This document shows positions 1-6,685 of a DNA stretch of 10,568 nt, piece after piece. The translations under genes were made by a program, and so were the position numbers. This DNA comes from Thermodesulfobacteriales bacterium (lineage in GTDB: Bacteria; Desulfobacterota_D; UBA1144; Nemesobacterales; UBA2774), in the NCBI GenBank assembly GCA_004525335.1, contig SPCL01000067.1, forward strand, positions 1 to 10,568. The letters are read 5' to 3'. Each line of letters starts with the position of its first letter. Position 1 is the stretch's first letter. The notes beneath the pieces were generated by a model. It searched no databases. It saw nothing but the letters and a program-made list of their open reading frames with translations, and was not told the DNA's origin.

Positions 1-126
1 TAACCTTTCTCTGTTATCTAGGACAGCCCCTTAAGTTATTAGAAATGTGCTGAATTATATTGCAATAAGTTTATTGGAACTCAAACTTACAACTATACTA
101 TCAGATAATTAGAGAATATTGGAGTT

Positions 127-484
127 TTATAAACTAATTTTTATTCCACCCCCGCCCCCCAAACTCAGAATAATGCTGTCCAACAAGAGAGAACCATTTA
201 TTTATCATTATAGCGCTCCCGATAGCGCTCCCGGCTTTCCACTCCCACTTGCTCTCCATATCATATTGGATCTCCCCGAAAGCACTTAGTCGCTCTGTCG
301 GCTGAACTTCCCTGTCTAGTATAATCCTAAGGTCTGCATCTGTGTCTATACGTACTGTGCTGTCTATTAGTAGCGGTAACAAATATCGTACACCAAAGAT
401 GCCACGGGTTTGCTGTTCTTCATTGGTAATATCTAATCCGATATTTGAAAGCTGCGATGTATTGGACAGCAAAAGCAAGACTCA
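127..484 (-). pseudogene. C-terminal remnant of an outer-membrane beta-barrel protein
   Basis: About 115 codons read openly from just after an in-frame TGA (482-484) to a TAG at 134-136. There is no ATG and no ribosome site; only a TTG at 476-478 could start it. The peptide has alternating polar and hydrophobic strands typical of the last strands of a barrel (FGVRYLLPLLIDSTVRID, LRIILDREVQ, LSAFGEIQYD, WFSLVGQHYSEFGG). It ends oddly in GGRGWNKN. Removing one G from the G-runs at 151-160 gives a barrel-like ending GGGGGIKISL that stops at 127-129, so a homopolymer frameshift is likely. A 12-bp tandem duplication also sits inside it. No N-terminal half is visible upstream. It resembles the end of CopB-like or related porin-type proteins, but I cannot fix the family. 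It is most likely a decayed, truncated gene. Confidence 0.5.
210..233. repeat. 12-bp perfect tandem duplication
   Basis: The unit atagcgctcccg occurs twice back to back (210-221 and 222-233). Read on the minus strand it adds four residues (Gly-Ser-Ala-Ile) in frame between two predicted barrel strands of the remnant gene, giving GSAIGSAI. It looks like a recent slippage duplication in a gene no longer under selection. Confidence 0.85.
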
Positions 485-572
485 ACTTGCCTTCGTACCG
501 AGAAGTGAGGAAACTTCTAAAAAATTTAATAGAAGAAAGTCTTAATCAAGAATTATAGTTAAGGAGAACATT

Positions 573-1568
573 ATGGAATTTGTAAAGATAAAAGGGACTG
601 ATGTTGAGTCGTCTCGAATAGGACTGGGAGCATGGGCAATCGGGGGATGGCTTTGGGGTGGGAGTGAAGAAAGAGAGTCGATTGATACCATTCATGCTGC
701 GCTGGATAAAGGGATTACTTTGATAGATACTGCAGCTATCTATGGATTTGGCAGATCAGAAGAGATAGTTGGTAAAGCAGTATCAGAATATGGTGGTAGG
801 GATAAGATCGTAATTGCTACAAAAGCAGGGCTTGACTGGACTTCAGGCAAGGTATATAGAAATTCAACAAAAGAGCGAATTTTCAAAGAAGTTGACGATT
901 CCTTGGAACGTTTGCAAACTGATTACATAGATATATATCAGATCCACTGGCCTGATTTTGAGGCCCCGTTTGAAGAGGCGGCAGAAGCTATGCAGGAGAT
1001 TTATAACAGCGGTAAAATTAAAGCCATTGGTGTCAGCAACTATACAATTGAGCACATGGATATTTTTCGTAAAATAGCTCCGCTTCATACTTCTCAACCC
1101 CCTTATAACTTATTTGAGCGTGGTATGGAAGATGATATTATGCCTTACTGTAAAGAGCATGATATTACTATGCTTTTGTATGGTGGAATTTGCCGGGGAC
1201 TCTTAAGCGGAAGGATGAATTCTCAAACAACTTTTGAAGGGGATGATATAAGAAAAGTCGACCCAAAATTCAAGAAGCCGCGCTTTGAGCAGTATTTGAA
1301 TGCAGTCCAGAAATTAGACGAATTCGCCCAAGAAAATTATAACAAACGGGTAATACATTTAGCGCTCAGGTGGGTTCTAGACAAGACCGAATCAGATATA
1401 GCTCTCTGGGGAGCACGCCGACCTTCTCAGCTAGAACCACTTGATGACATATTCGGGTGGTCTTTGGATGAGAGCGCTTTTAAAGAGATAGATAATATTC
1501 TCAATGAGACTATTTCAGATCCGGTTGGACCTGAATTTATGGCACCGCCGGTGAAGGGCAGATTGTAG
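573..1568 (+). CDS. Aldo/keto reductase
   Basis: Cytosolic NAD(P)H-dependent oxidoreductase of the aldo/keto reductase superfamily with a TIM-barrel fold; 331 residues is normal for the family. The catalytic tetrad is complete: Asp52 and Tyr57 in IDTAAIYG, Lys84 in ATKAG, and His125 in QIHWPD. The cofactor/substrate-binding GVSN (153-156) and SQPPYNL (174-180) are present, as is a C-terminal ALRWVLD helix. The overall pattern is closest to the bacterial general-stress type (YhdN/AKR11-like), but the substrate cannot be told. The ATG is well supported by AAGGAG at 561-566, six bases upstream. It stands alone on the plus strand, followed 78 bp later by a small membrane-protein gene. No clear promoter was found in the short upstream gap. 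Confidence 0.93.
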   Translation: MEFVKIKGTDVESSRIGLGAWAIGGWLWGGSEERESIDTIHAALDKGITLIDTAAIYGFGRSEEIVGKAVSEYGGRDKIVIATKAGLDWTSGKVYRNSTKERIFKEVDDSLERLQTDYIDIYQIHWPDFEAPFEEAAEAMQEIYNSGKIKAIGVSNYTIEHMDIFRKIAPLHTSQPPYNLFERGMEDDIMPYCKEHDITMLLYGGICRGLLSGRMNSQTTFEGDDIRKVDPKFKKPRFEQYLNAVQKLDEFAQENYNKRVIHLALRWVLDKTESDIALWGARRPSQLEPLDDIFGWSLDESAFKEIDNILNETISDPVGPEFMAPPVKGRL

Positions 1569-1646
1569 ATTCTTTCTTGACAGAAATATAATAAAAATGA
1601 GATAATGTTTTCATCTCACTCAGTTTCCTTATAGGAGGGCAACATT

Positions 1647-1885
1647 ATGGATGATAGTTCTGCCGTAGGTATGTTAATACTGTACATACTTATTTACATT
1701 TATTTTGCTTACACACTAATGATTATTGCCAATAAAACCAATACTGAGAATTCGTGGTATGCATGGATTCCTATAGTTAATCTTTACTTGATGTGCAAAA
1801 TAGCTGACAAAGTTGGTTAGGGATCCTTTATGTATTCCCTCTACTTGGTCTTATAGTACAGGGTTATTTGGCTTTTTCAGACTAG
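1647..1885 (+). pseudogene. Small DUF5684-like membrane protein, frameshifted
   Basis: A good ribosome site (AGGAGGG, 1633-1639) precedes an ATG at 1647. The frame gives an N-terminal hydrophobic helix (about residues 8-27, MLILYILIYIYFAYTLMIIA), then NSWYAWIPIVNLYLMCKIADKVG, and stops at TAG 1818-1820 after 57 residues. The phrase WYAWIPIVNLYLMCKIA resembles small DUF5684-type proteins, which normally continue with a second hydrophobic segment containing a FIPLVN-like motif. That continuation is present in the -1 frame from 1817: LGILYVFPLLGLIVQGYLAFSD, ending at TAG 1883-1885, two bases short of the convergent HAD gene's stop. One base seems to have been lost around 1812-1820. No slippery heptamer is visible, so this is a mutation or a sequence error rather than programmed frameshifting. 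The repaired length is about 80 residues. Function is unknown. Confidence 0.65.
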
Positions 1886-1887
1886 GG

Positions 1888-2538
1888 CTAATCAAAAAAA
1901 TTGATTAAGTCGGGGCTGATTTTATCTAGGCTTGGAACTATTAAGTCAGCATTCTGAAATTCTTCTTGGCTTAATCTTTTGTCTGGAACTGCGATACAGT
2001 ACATACCGGCTGCTTTGGCGGATCTGACCCCGTTTATAGAATCTTCAATCGCTACACACTCAGACGGCTTAACTTCTAACCTGTCAGCCGTATGGAGATA
2101 AATTGCGGGGTGTGGTTTGCCGTCTTCAGTACACTCTCCAGAAACAACTATAGGAAAGTACTCATGGAGAGAGAGCATATCTAGGACAAAATTAATCACT
2201 CTCATGGGTGAGCTTGAAGCTACTGCAAGTTTAAAATTGTGTTCTCGAAGTAGGTTTAATAGTGGTATCAACTCAGCTACAACTTCTAGTTCTTCTTTGT
2301 ATATTTCAGTTAATATCTCGACTCTTTCAGATATGACATCTTCAATCTTTTCATTGAGCTTAAATGTGTCAATTAGTAATTTGCCTGAATCATTTTGATT
2401 GAGCCCAACAATTTGGTCTCTATAGTCCGGAGTATATTGTTTATCCCTTCTGGCAAGTAGGATGTGCTCGGTTTTCTCCCATAGCGGTTCACTGTCGATC
2501 ATAACACCGTCCATATCGAAAATTACAGCTTTGATCAT
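1888..2538 (-). CDS. HAD-superfamily phosphatase (beta-phosphoglucomutase-like)
   Basis: 216-residue HAD hydrolase of subfamily IA with the usual helical cap. Motif I is DMDGVMIDSE with nucleophile Asp8 and acid/base Asp10. Motif II is the ASSS region with Ser108, motif III is Lys141 in DGKPHP, and motif IV is Glu165-Asp166 in IEDSINGV. These residues match the beta-phosphoglucomutase / hexitol- and 2-deoxyglucose-6-phosphatase group, which act on small phosphosugars in the cytosol. Whether this one is a phosphatase or a mutase cannot be decided. The start is the ATG at 2536-2538; a weak AAGGGA lies about 12 bases upstream. It is separated from the gene before it on the same strand by an intrinsic terminator, so it probably has its own promoter. 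It converges with the frameshifted membrane-protein gene. Confidence 0.92.
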   Translation of the reverse strand: MIKAVIFDMDGVMIDSEPLWEKTEHILLARRDKQYTPDYRDQIVGLNQNDSGKLLIDTFKLNEKIEDVISERVEILTEIYKEELEVVAELIPLLNLLREHNFKLAVASSSPMRVINFVLDMLSLHEYFPIVVSGECTEDGKPHPAIYLHTADRLEVKPSECVAIEDSINGVRSAKAAGMYCIAVPDKRLSQEEFQNADLIVPSLDKISPDLINFFD

Positions 2539-2627
2539 AATATTATAATATCCCTTTATTAAGACTAGATTTAATTATGAAGAGCTTGAAATATTACCCA
2601 GAGGATATTACTAAAACAACCTATATT

Positions 2628-2677
2628 AAAAAGGGATCTACACACTGAGAATGAATTTCTCAAATGTGTAAATCCCT
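2628..2677 (-). terminator. Intrinsic terminator after the Gly/Asn/Tyr-rich gene
   Basis: A long stem of three paired blocks: AGGGAT (2632-2637) with ATCCCT (2672-2677), TACACA (2639-2644) with TGTGTA (2665-2670), and TGAGAA (2646-2651) with TTCTCA (2657-2662) around a 5-base loop. One mismatch and one small bulge separate the blocks. Read on the minus strand the stem is followed by five T (2632-2628, the first of them also in the outer pair). It lies 25 bp past the stop of the repeat-protein gene and ahead of the HAD gene. Confidence 0.82.
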
Positions 2678-2701
2678 CCTCTATTTCGAATTACTTCAAG
2701 C

Positions 2702-3178
2702 TTAGTGGAATATGAATCCTAAATTAATTGCAAAAGGTACATATGGATAGTAGGGCTGTGGGTAATAAGCATATGGTCTGTACCCATACCCGTAAGCGTA
2801 CGGTCTGTATGGTCTGTAGTATCCATACCCGCGTCGGTAAGGTTTGTAGTATCCTCTATTATTGTAGTGGTTGTCGCCATGATTATAACCATTATTGTTG
2901 TAGCCATGCTTGTAATTATTTCCATAGCCACCATAACTTTTGCCTTGGGCTTTGTAATTATTGCCATACCCACCACGATTTTTACCTTGGCCCTTGTAGT
3001 TATTGCCGTAGTTCCCGCTTTGAGCTTTGTAACCCTGCTGACCGCTGTAGTTATTGCTATGACCACCATAATTATTGCCATGTCCACCGCCGTTGTTGTA
3101 TTGCTGTGCGGAGCTGCTTAAAGGAGCAGCTACTACAAAACTTAGAATAACAAAAGCCGGAATAATAAATGTTTTCAT
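2702..3178 (-). CDS. Secreted Gly/Asn/Tyr-rich repeat protein
   Basis: 158 residues with a classical Sec signal peptide: MK start, hydrophobic core IIPAFVILSFVVAAPL, and a likely cut after SSSA (Ala24/Gln25). The mature part is low-complexity. Residues 26-105 are rich in Gly, Asn, Tyr and Lys and contain three 14-residue repeats of the form GGYGNNYKxQGKxx (55-68, 69-82, 83-96). Residues 106-148 are Tyr/Pro/Arg-rich (KPYRRGYGYYRPYRPYAYGY). The tail FAINLGFIFH is short and hydrophobic. It has no cysteines apparent and no known enzymatic motif. I do not recognise a named family; such composition suggests an exported structural, adhesive or surface-coat protein. Start supported by AGGGAGAG 8-15 bases upstream. 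It has its own promoter and terminator, so it is probably monocistronic. Confidence 0.8.
   Translation of the reverse strand: MKTFIIPAFVILSFVVAAPLSSSAQQYNNGGGHGNNYGGHSNNYSGQQGYKAQSGNYGNNYKGQGKNRGGYGNNYKAQGKSYGGYGNNYKHGYNNNGYNHGDNHYNNRGYYKPYRRGYGYYRPYRPYAYGYGYRPYAYYPQPYYPYVPFAINLGFIFH
2891..3016 (-). repeat. Three 42-bp in-frame repeats in the Gly/Asn/Tyr-rich gene
   Basis: Units at 2975-3016, 2933-2974 and 2891-2932 encode 14-residue repeats (GNYGNNYKGQGKNR, GGYGNNYKAQGKSY, GGYGNNYKHGYNNN). The third unit diverges after the lysine. Shorter related GGHGNNY/GGHSNNY pieces precede them at residues 31-44. The repeats also keep other reading frames free of stops, which produces long spurious open frames over this stretch. 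Confidence 0.8.
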
Positions 3179-3227
3179 GATTATCTCTCCCTAATGCTGC
3201 TTTTGTATATATAAACTAATAATTCTA

Positions 3228-3256
3228 AATATAGGTTTCAATTATTTTACTCTCAA
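3228..3256 (-). promoter_or_regulatory. Sigma70-like promoter for the Gly/Asn/Tyr-rich gene
   Basis: On the minus strand TTGAGA (3251-3256) is followed after exactly 17 bases by TATATT (3228-3233); each hexamer matches the consensus at five of six positions. The expected start near 3221 would leave a leader of about 43 bases carrying the AGGGAG ribosome site. Confidence 0.55.
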
Positions 3257-3325
3257 TCCGCTAATTAGATTATTTACTATGGAATTGGCGAAATCAATAA
3301 GAATTTTGTAGTTAGGAAATTAGGA

Positions 3326-4225
3326 TTATGAGTAATCCGGGTGTTTATCAGGGTCTACATGGACAGTTACTTCAGAGTTTGGTATTACTGCCTCTATTTC
3401 TTTAATTATGTCTTCTGCAAGCTCGTGTGACTTAACAAATGTTAGCTTATAGTTCATCACCACATGAAATTCAATAAATTTTACTGATCCCGCATTTCTA
3501 GTCCTTAACTTATGAAAACTTCTGACCTCAGGGTTATGATTTGTAATTATCTCTTCAATTTCTGCAACTACCTCTTCCGGTAGTTCCTTATCCATAAGAA
3601 TGTTTAGTGATTGCATAACTATGTCTTTAGCTGACCATATGATTAACACGGCTATTACTATTGAAATGATTGGGTCTATGAGGTTCAGATCTGTGAATTT
3701 TATTATTGTTAAAGCTATAACAATGCCAATATTTGTATAGACATCGAACTGGTAGTGAAGGCTATCGGCGTTGAGTACTATACTCTCAGTTTCTTTTGCT
3801 ATTCTTCTAATATATCTAGCTAGGAGTAAGCTTACTATGATTGAGAATACTATGACTATAATACCTAAATCGAGCGCCTGTAAGTTGCCGCCGTTTAGAA
3901 GTCTCCAAACAGATAAATAGATTAGATAGATTGAGGAAACGCCTATAACAAAACACTGGAATAAGCCTGCAAGTCCCTCTGCCTTCCCGTGTCCAAACCG
4001 ATGGTCATGGTCAGCTGGTTTTTCAGATTTTCTGATTGAAAAGTAATTTACAGATGATGCTGAAAGATCGAGGAATGAATCAACTGCGGAAGCGAGTATA
4101 CTGACGGAATTGGTTATAACCCCAAACACTAATTTGATTATTATTAGTGCTATTGCTACAGTTATCGATAGTAAGGCTGTGCGGAGTTTCTTGTTCTTAA
4201 TTTGCTCTGGGCTTGTTAATGTCAA
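3326..4225 (-). CDS. fieF: Cation diffusion facilitator, YiiP/FieF type
   Basis: 299-residue inner-membrane proton-coupled exporter of divalent metals (Zn, Fe, Cd or Mn), with about six membrane helices in the first 210 residues and a cytosolic C-terminal domain. All YiiP metal ligands can be lined up. The transport site is Asp49 and Asp53 (AVDSFLD) with His157 and Asp161 (LHYQFD). The second site is Asp72, His75 and His79 in ADHDHRFGHGKAE. The cytosolic site residues are His238 (HKLRTR), His254 (FIEFHV), His267 (SHELAED), and His289 and Asp291 (VHVDPD). The length equals that of YiiP. The only plausible start is a TTG at 4223-4225, because the frame is closed by TAA at 4241-4243 and has no ATG; its ribosome site is poor. 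It begins 25 bp after the malic enzyme stop, so it is probably cotranscribed and weakly or coupled-translated. Metal specificity is not determined by the sequence. Confidence 0.93.
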   Translation of the reverse strand: MTLTSPEQIKNKKLRTALLSITVAIALIIIKLVFGVITNSVSILASAVDSFLDLSASSVNYFSIRKSEKPADHDHRFGHGKAEGLAGLFQCFVIGVSSIYLIYLSVWRLLNGGNLQALDLGIIVIVFSIIVSLLLARYIRRIAKETESIVLNADSLHYQFDVYTNIGIVIALTIIKFTDLNLIDPIISIVIAVLIIWSAKDIVMQSLNILMDKELPEEVVAEIEEIITNHNPEVRSFHKLRTRNAGSVKFIEFHVVMNYKLTFVKSHELAEDIIKEIEAVIPNSEVTVHVDPDKHPDYS

Positions 4226-4250
4226 AGCTCTTATCGCCGGTTAAGAAAGA

Positions 4251-5567
4251 CTATTTAATGCTCCATCTTTTTAATTTCTCTTGTACTTTTCTCTCTAACT
4301 TGTCTCTATACTCATCGATATCAATTTCAATTCGGGAAACCCCTGTTTTCATAGCAGCCTCTGCAACAGCCACAGACTCCCAAACTAACACTCGAGGATC
4401 AAATGGCTTTGGAACTATATATTCAGGACCAAACTCAAAACTTTTCTCACCATATGCTTTAGCAACAGTTTCATCAGCGCCTTGTTTGGCCAGATTGGCT
4501 AGTGAATAAGCCGCAGCTACTTTCATCTCTTCGTTAATAGCTCTTGCTCTTACATCAAGCGCGCCCCTAAATATGAAGGGGAAACCCAGAACATTGTTAA
4601 CCTGGTTAGGATAATCCGATCTTCCGGTAGCCATAATAACATCATTTCTAGCTGATACGGCGTCGGGATAAGAAATTTCAGGGTCGGGATTAGCCATTGC
4701 GAAAATAATAGGCTTATCGTTCATTGACTTAACCATGTCTTGATTAACAGCTCCGCCTGATGATAAGCCTGCAAATACATCTGCACCCTTCATGGCATCT
4801 GCTAGTTTTCGATCGCTTGTATGAACTGCAAATCTTTCTTTTTGAGAGTTCATGTTTTCCGCTCTACCTTTATAAATAACCCCTCTACTGTCACACATAA
4901 TAATATTGTCTCTTTTTGCTCCAAGTGTGATGAAAAACTCGGCGCAAGCTATAGCGGAAGCCCCAGCACCATTAAAAACTATTTTAAGATCGCCCATGTC
5001 TTTGCCTACGATCTCGCAAGCATTTAGTAATCCGGCACCAGAAATAATTGCTGTACCATGCTGGTCATCGTGGAATATCGGTATGTCAGTCTGTTTTTTT
5101 AATTCCTCTTCGATGTAAAAACATTCAGGTGCCTTGATATCTTCAAGGTTTATACCACCAAAAGTAGGCTCTAGATATTTAACAGTTTTAATTATTTCAT
5201 CAGGATCGGTAGCGCTAATTTCGATATCAAATGCGTCAATACCCGCAAATCTCTTGAAAAGTACGCTCTTTCCTTCCATGACCGGTTTTGATGCCAGGGC
5301 GCCAATATTACCAAGACCGAGTACAGCGGTACCGTTTGATACAATACCTACAAGGTTTCCCTTGTTTGTGTATTCGTATACATCATTGGGATTCTTATGT
5401 ATTTCTAGACAAGGCTCGGCCACACCTGGAGAATAGGCGAGAGATAGATCCCACTGGGTTAAGCAGGGCTTAGTCGGCACTACCTCAATTTTCCCTTTCT
5501 GACCACTGCGGTGGTACTCAAGAGCGGCTTGTTTCATATCCTTGTCTTTATCAGCCGGGTTCGACAT
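4251..5567 (-). CDS. Malic enzyme, MaeB-like without phosphotransacetylase domain
   Basis: 438 residues; oxidatively decarboxylates malate to pyruvate with NAD(P)+, linking the TCA cycle to pyruvate and reducing power in the cytosol. The catalytic tyrosine is in LAYSPGVAEPC (Tyr45) and the catalytic lysine in ASKPVMEGK (Lys94). Metal ligands are Glu142 and Asp143 in NLEDIKAPECF and Asp168 in FHDDQHGTA. The nucleotide-binding loop is FNGAGASAIA (198-207). The sequence is of the MaeB type, whose long members carry a phosphotransacetylase-like domain to about 760 residues. This one stops in the linker (SRIEIDIDEYRDKLERKVQ) just where that domain would begin, so it is a short form. ATG supported by CGGAGGA 11 bases upstream. 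It leads a probable two-gene unit with the cation exporter. NAD versus NADP preference cannot be told. Confidence 0.94.
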   Translation of the reverse strand: MSNPADKDKDMKQAALEYHRSGQKGKIEVVPTKPCLTQWDLSLAYSPGVAEPCLEIHKNPNDVYEYTNKGNLVGIVSNGTAVLGLGNIGALASKPVMEGKSVLFKRFAGIDAFDIEISATDPDEIIKTVKYLEPTFGGINLEDIKAPECFYIEEELKKQTDIPIFHDDQHGTAIISGAGLLNACEIVGKDMGDLKIVFNGAGASAIACAEFFITLGAKRDNIIMCDSRGVIYKGRAENMNSQKERFAVHTSDRKLADAMKGADVFAGLSSGGAVNQDMVKSMNDKPIIFAMANPDPEISYPDAVSARNDVIMATGRSDYPNQVNNVLGFPFIFRGALDVRARAINEEMKVAAAYSLANLAKQGADETVAKAYGEKSFEFGPEYIVPKPFDPRVLVWESVAVAEAAMKTGVSRIEIDIDEYRDKLERKVQEKLKRWSIK

Positions 5568-5594
5568 TTTACTTAGAATCCTCCGTTGTTATAT

Positions 5595-5626
5595 AATTCA
5601 AATTGGATTCGAATTTATATTGAATT
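5595..5626. promoter_or_regulatory. Interrupted 32-bp dyad in the malic enzyme leader
   Basis: Perfectly centred at 5610/5611. The inner palindrome is ATTCGAAT (5607-5614) and the outer arms are AATTCAA (5595-5601) and TTGAATT (5620-5626), with unpaired 5-base gaps on each side. It also overlaps two near-identical 11-bp units gaatttatat(t/c) at 5611-5621 and 5622-5632. It lies about 60-95 bases downstream of the predicted transcription start and ahead of the ribosome site. It could be an operator or an RNA hairpin; the AT-rich composition makes chance possible. Confidence 0.35.
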
Positions 5627-5695
5627 TATATCGTATTAGTTTCTCACACTACAATCACAGTCTATGGGAGAGCCTCTGCAACCACTTCTGTGTTA

Positions 5696-5725
5696 ATTAG
5701 ATGAATCTAGTTCAACTTCTGTCAA
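5696..5725 (-). promoter_or_regulatory. Sigma70-like promoter for the malic enzyme
   Basis: On the minus strand a perfect TTGACA (5720-5725) is followed after 18 bases by TCTAAT (5696-5701), five of six to consensus. Transcription from about 5688 would give a leader of about 120 bases. The 296-bp gap around it (5568-5863) holds no open frame of note. Its left part carries the leader dyad, and the part 5726-5863 is AT-rich with only weak hairpins and no convincing terminator for the gene upstream. Confidence 0.6.
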
Positions 5726-5863
5726 AAAATATAAGCAACTAGTATAAAATTATATGACCAGTAGTCAATCTAAATATTTACAGTCACTTAGATACTAAAA
5801 ACTTATTATTTTAGAATCGGTAATTGTAACCGGAAGTGCTTATGGTGTTAAGCTGCTTTTATG

Positions 5864-6601
5864 TCAGAGACTTGTATCAATATTATAGTGACAAATCTCC
5901 AAATCCCTTCCTTCTGTGGCTAAGGCTGCAAAGTACCCCGGATCAATATCAATATCAATAAGAGACCAGTCGGACTCATTATTCTTTGTAATATTACTTT
6001 GAGCTCTCTGAATTAAATTCAGATCAAACTTTTTTCCCGGGAGTCCAATCCCCATTCCTCTGGCTTTTGAATATGCTTCCTTTCTGGTCCATAGAGTGAA
6101 AAATGCCAATTCTTTCTTATCTTCTGGCTGAGAGTCATAAAATTTAGCCTCTTCCTCGGTAAAAAACCTCTTAACAATTTTATCGGCTTTATTTACTTTC
6201 CTAATATATTCTAGATCAATTCCAACTTCTCTGTTTTGGGTAATTGCATAAACCACAAGATTCTTGGAATGGGATACATTAAATTTTATGTTTTCTAGGT
6301 TATGCTCGGATCTAATACTGGGTTTCCCATATTTATTATAACTAAACTCAATCTCAGACGGGGGCGCCTTTAAATAATTGCTAAGACTTTTCCTAAGAAG
6401 TCCCCTTGATACAATAAACCTTCTTTGATCATTTTCTGAACGGAGTCTGTCCGCTCTTCCTCTTTCATCAGGGGATAGAATATCTTTATAGAGAGAGTCC
6501 AAATCCACTTTCAGATAGTTTGTATCACTCTTCCAGATATGAATTTTATTATCAGTCAATCGACCCTCTGATATACTTGCTGAAATAGTATGTTTTGTCA
6601 T
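5864..6601 (-). CDS. Sfp/AcpT-type 4'-phosphopantetheinyl transferase
   Basis: 245 residues. It moves the 4'-phosphopantetheine arm of coenzyme A onto a serine of carrier proteins, using Mg2+ in the cytosol. The family signature is intact: FNVSHSKNLVVYAI with His111, VGIDLEYI with Mg ligands Asp129 and Glu131, and LWTRKEAYSKARGMGI with Trp171, Lys174, Glu175 and Lys179. The N-terminal half has the usual RRFIVSRGLLR segment (60-70). The length fits the two-domain monomeric Sfp class rather than the short AcpS class. No carrier protein, polyketide or peptide synthase gene is in the window, so the target (fatty acid carrier protein or a secondary-metabolite system) cannot be read from context. 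The ATG has no Shine-Dalgarno motif upstream, and a promoter lies so close that the message may be nearly leaderless. Confidence 0.93.
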   Translation of the reverse strand: MTKHTISASISEGRLTDNKIHIWKSDTNYLKVDLDSLYKDILSPDERGRADRLRSENDQRRFIVSRGLLRKSLSNYLKAPPSEIEFSYNKYGKPSIRSEHNLENIKFNVSHSKNLVVYAITQNREVGIDLEYIRKVNKADKIVKRFFTEEEAKFYDSQPEDKKELAFFTLWTRKEAYSKARGMGIGLPGKKFDLNLIQRAQSNITKNNESDWSLIDIDIDPGYFAALATEGRDLEICHYNIDTSL

Positions 6602-6614
6602 TTTTAATACAAGA

Positions 6615-6644
6615 ATAATACAATATCTAAAAAGTTTTGCTCAA
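6615..6644 (-). promoter_or_regulatory. Candidate promoter of the phosphopantetheinyl transferase gene
   Basis: Minus strand TTGAGC (6639-6644), 18 bases, then TATTAT (6615-6620; five of six to consensus). The start would fall near 6608, only about seven bases before the ATG, which fits the absence of a ribosome-binding motif there. The -35 match is modest (four of six). Confidence 0.4.
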
Positions 6645-6685
6645 TTAGTTAATTCTGGATATGAAATTTCAATAGGTTAGATATG

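Noticed and set aside
20..36. GGACAGCCCC near the left edge as an insertion-sequence terminal repeat
   Set aside because: No matching inverted end, target duplication or transposase is in the window.
1598..1618. Hairpin TGAGAT/ATCTCA after the aldo/keto reductase as a terminator
   Set aside because: Only six pairs with a nine-base loop and no following T-run; too weak to call.
1889..1907. TAATCAA/TTGATTA hairpin as a bidirectional terminator between the convergent genes
   Set aside because: It consists almost only of A-T pairs inside the HAD coding end; pairing is weak and explained by codons for Asn-Phe-Phe-Asp.
2719..3150. Long open frames in other phases over the Gly/Asn/Tyr-rich gene
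   Set aside because: They arise from the biased repeat codons; they lack ribosome sites and give His/Cys/Thr/Ile-rich low-complexity peptides.
5601..5620. GGATTCGAAT as a tRNA T-arm
   Set aside because: The flanking bases do not pair into a T-stem and no acceptor or anticodon arms are present.
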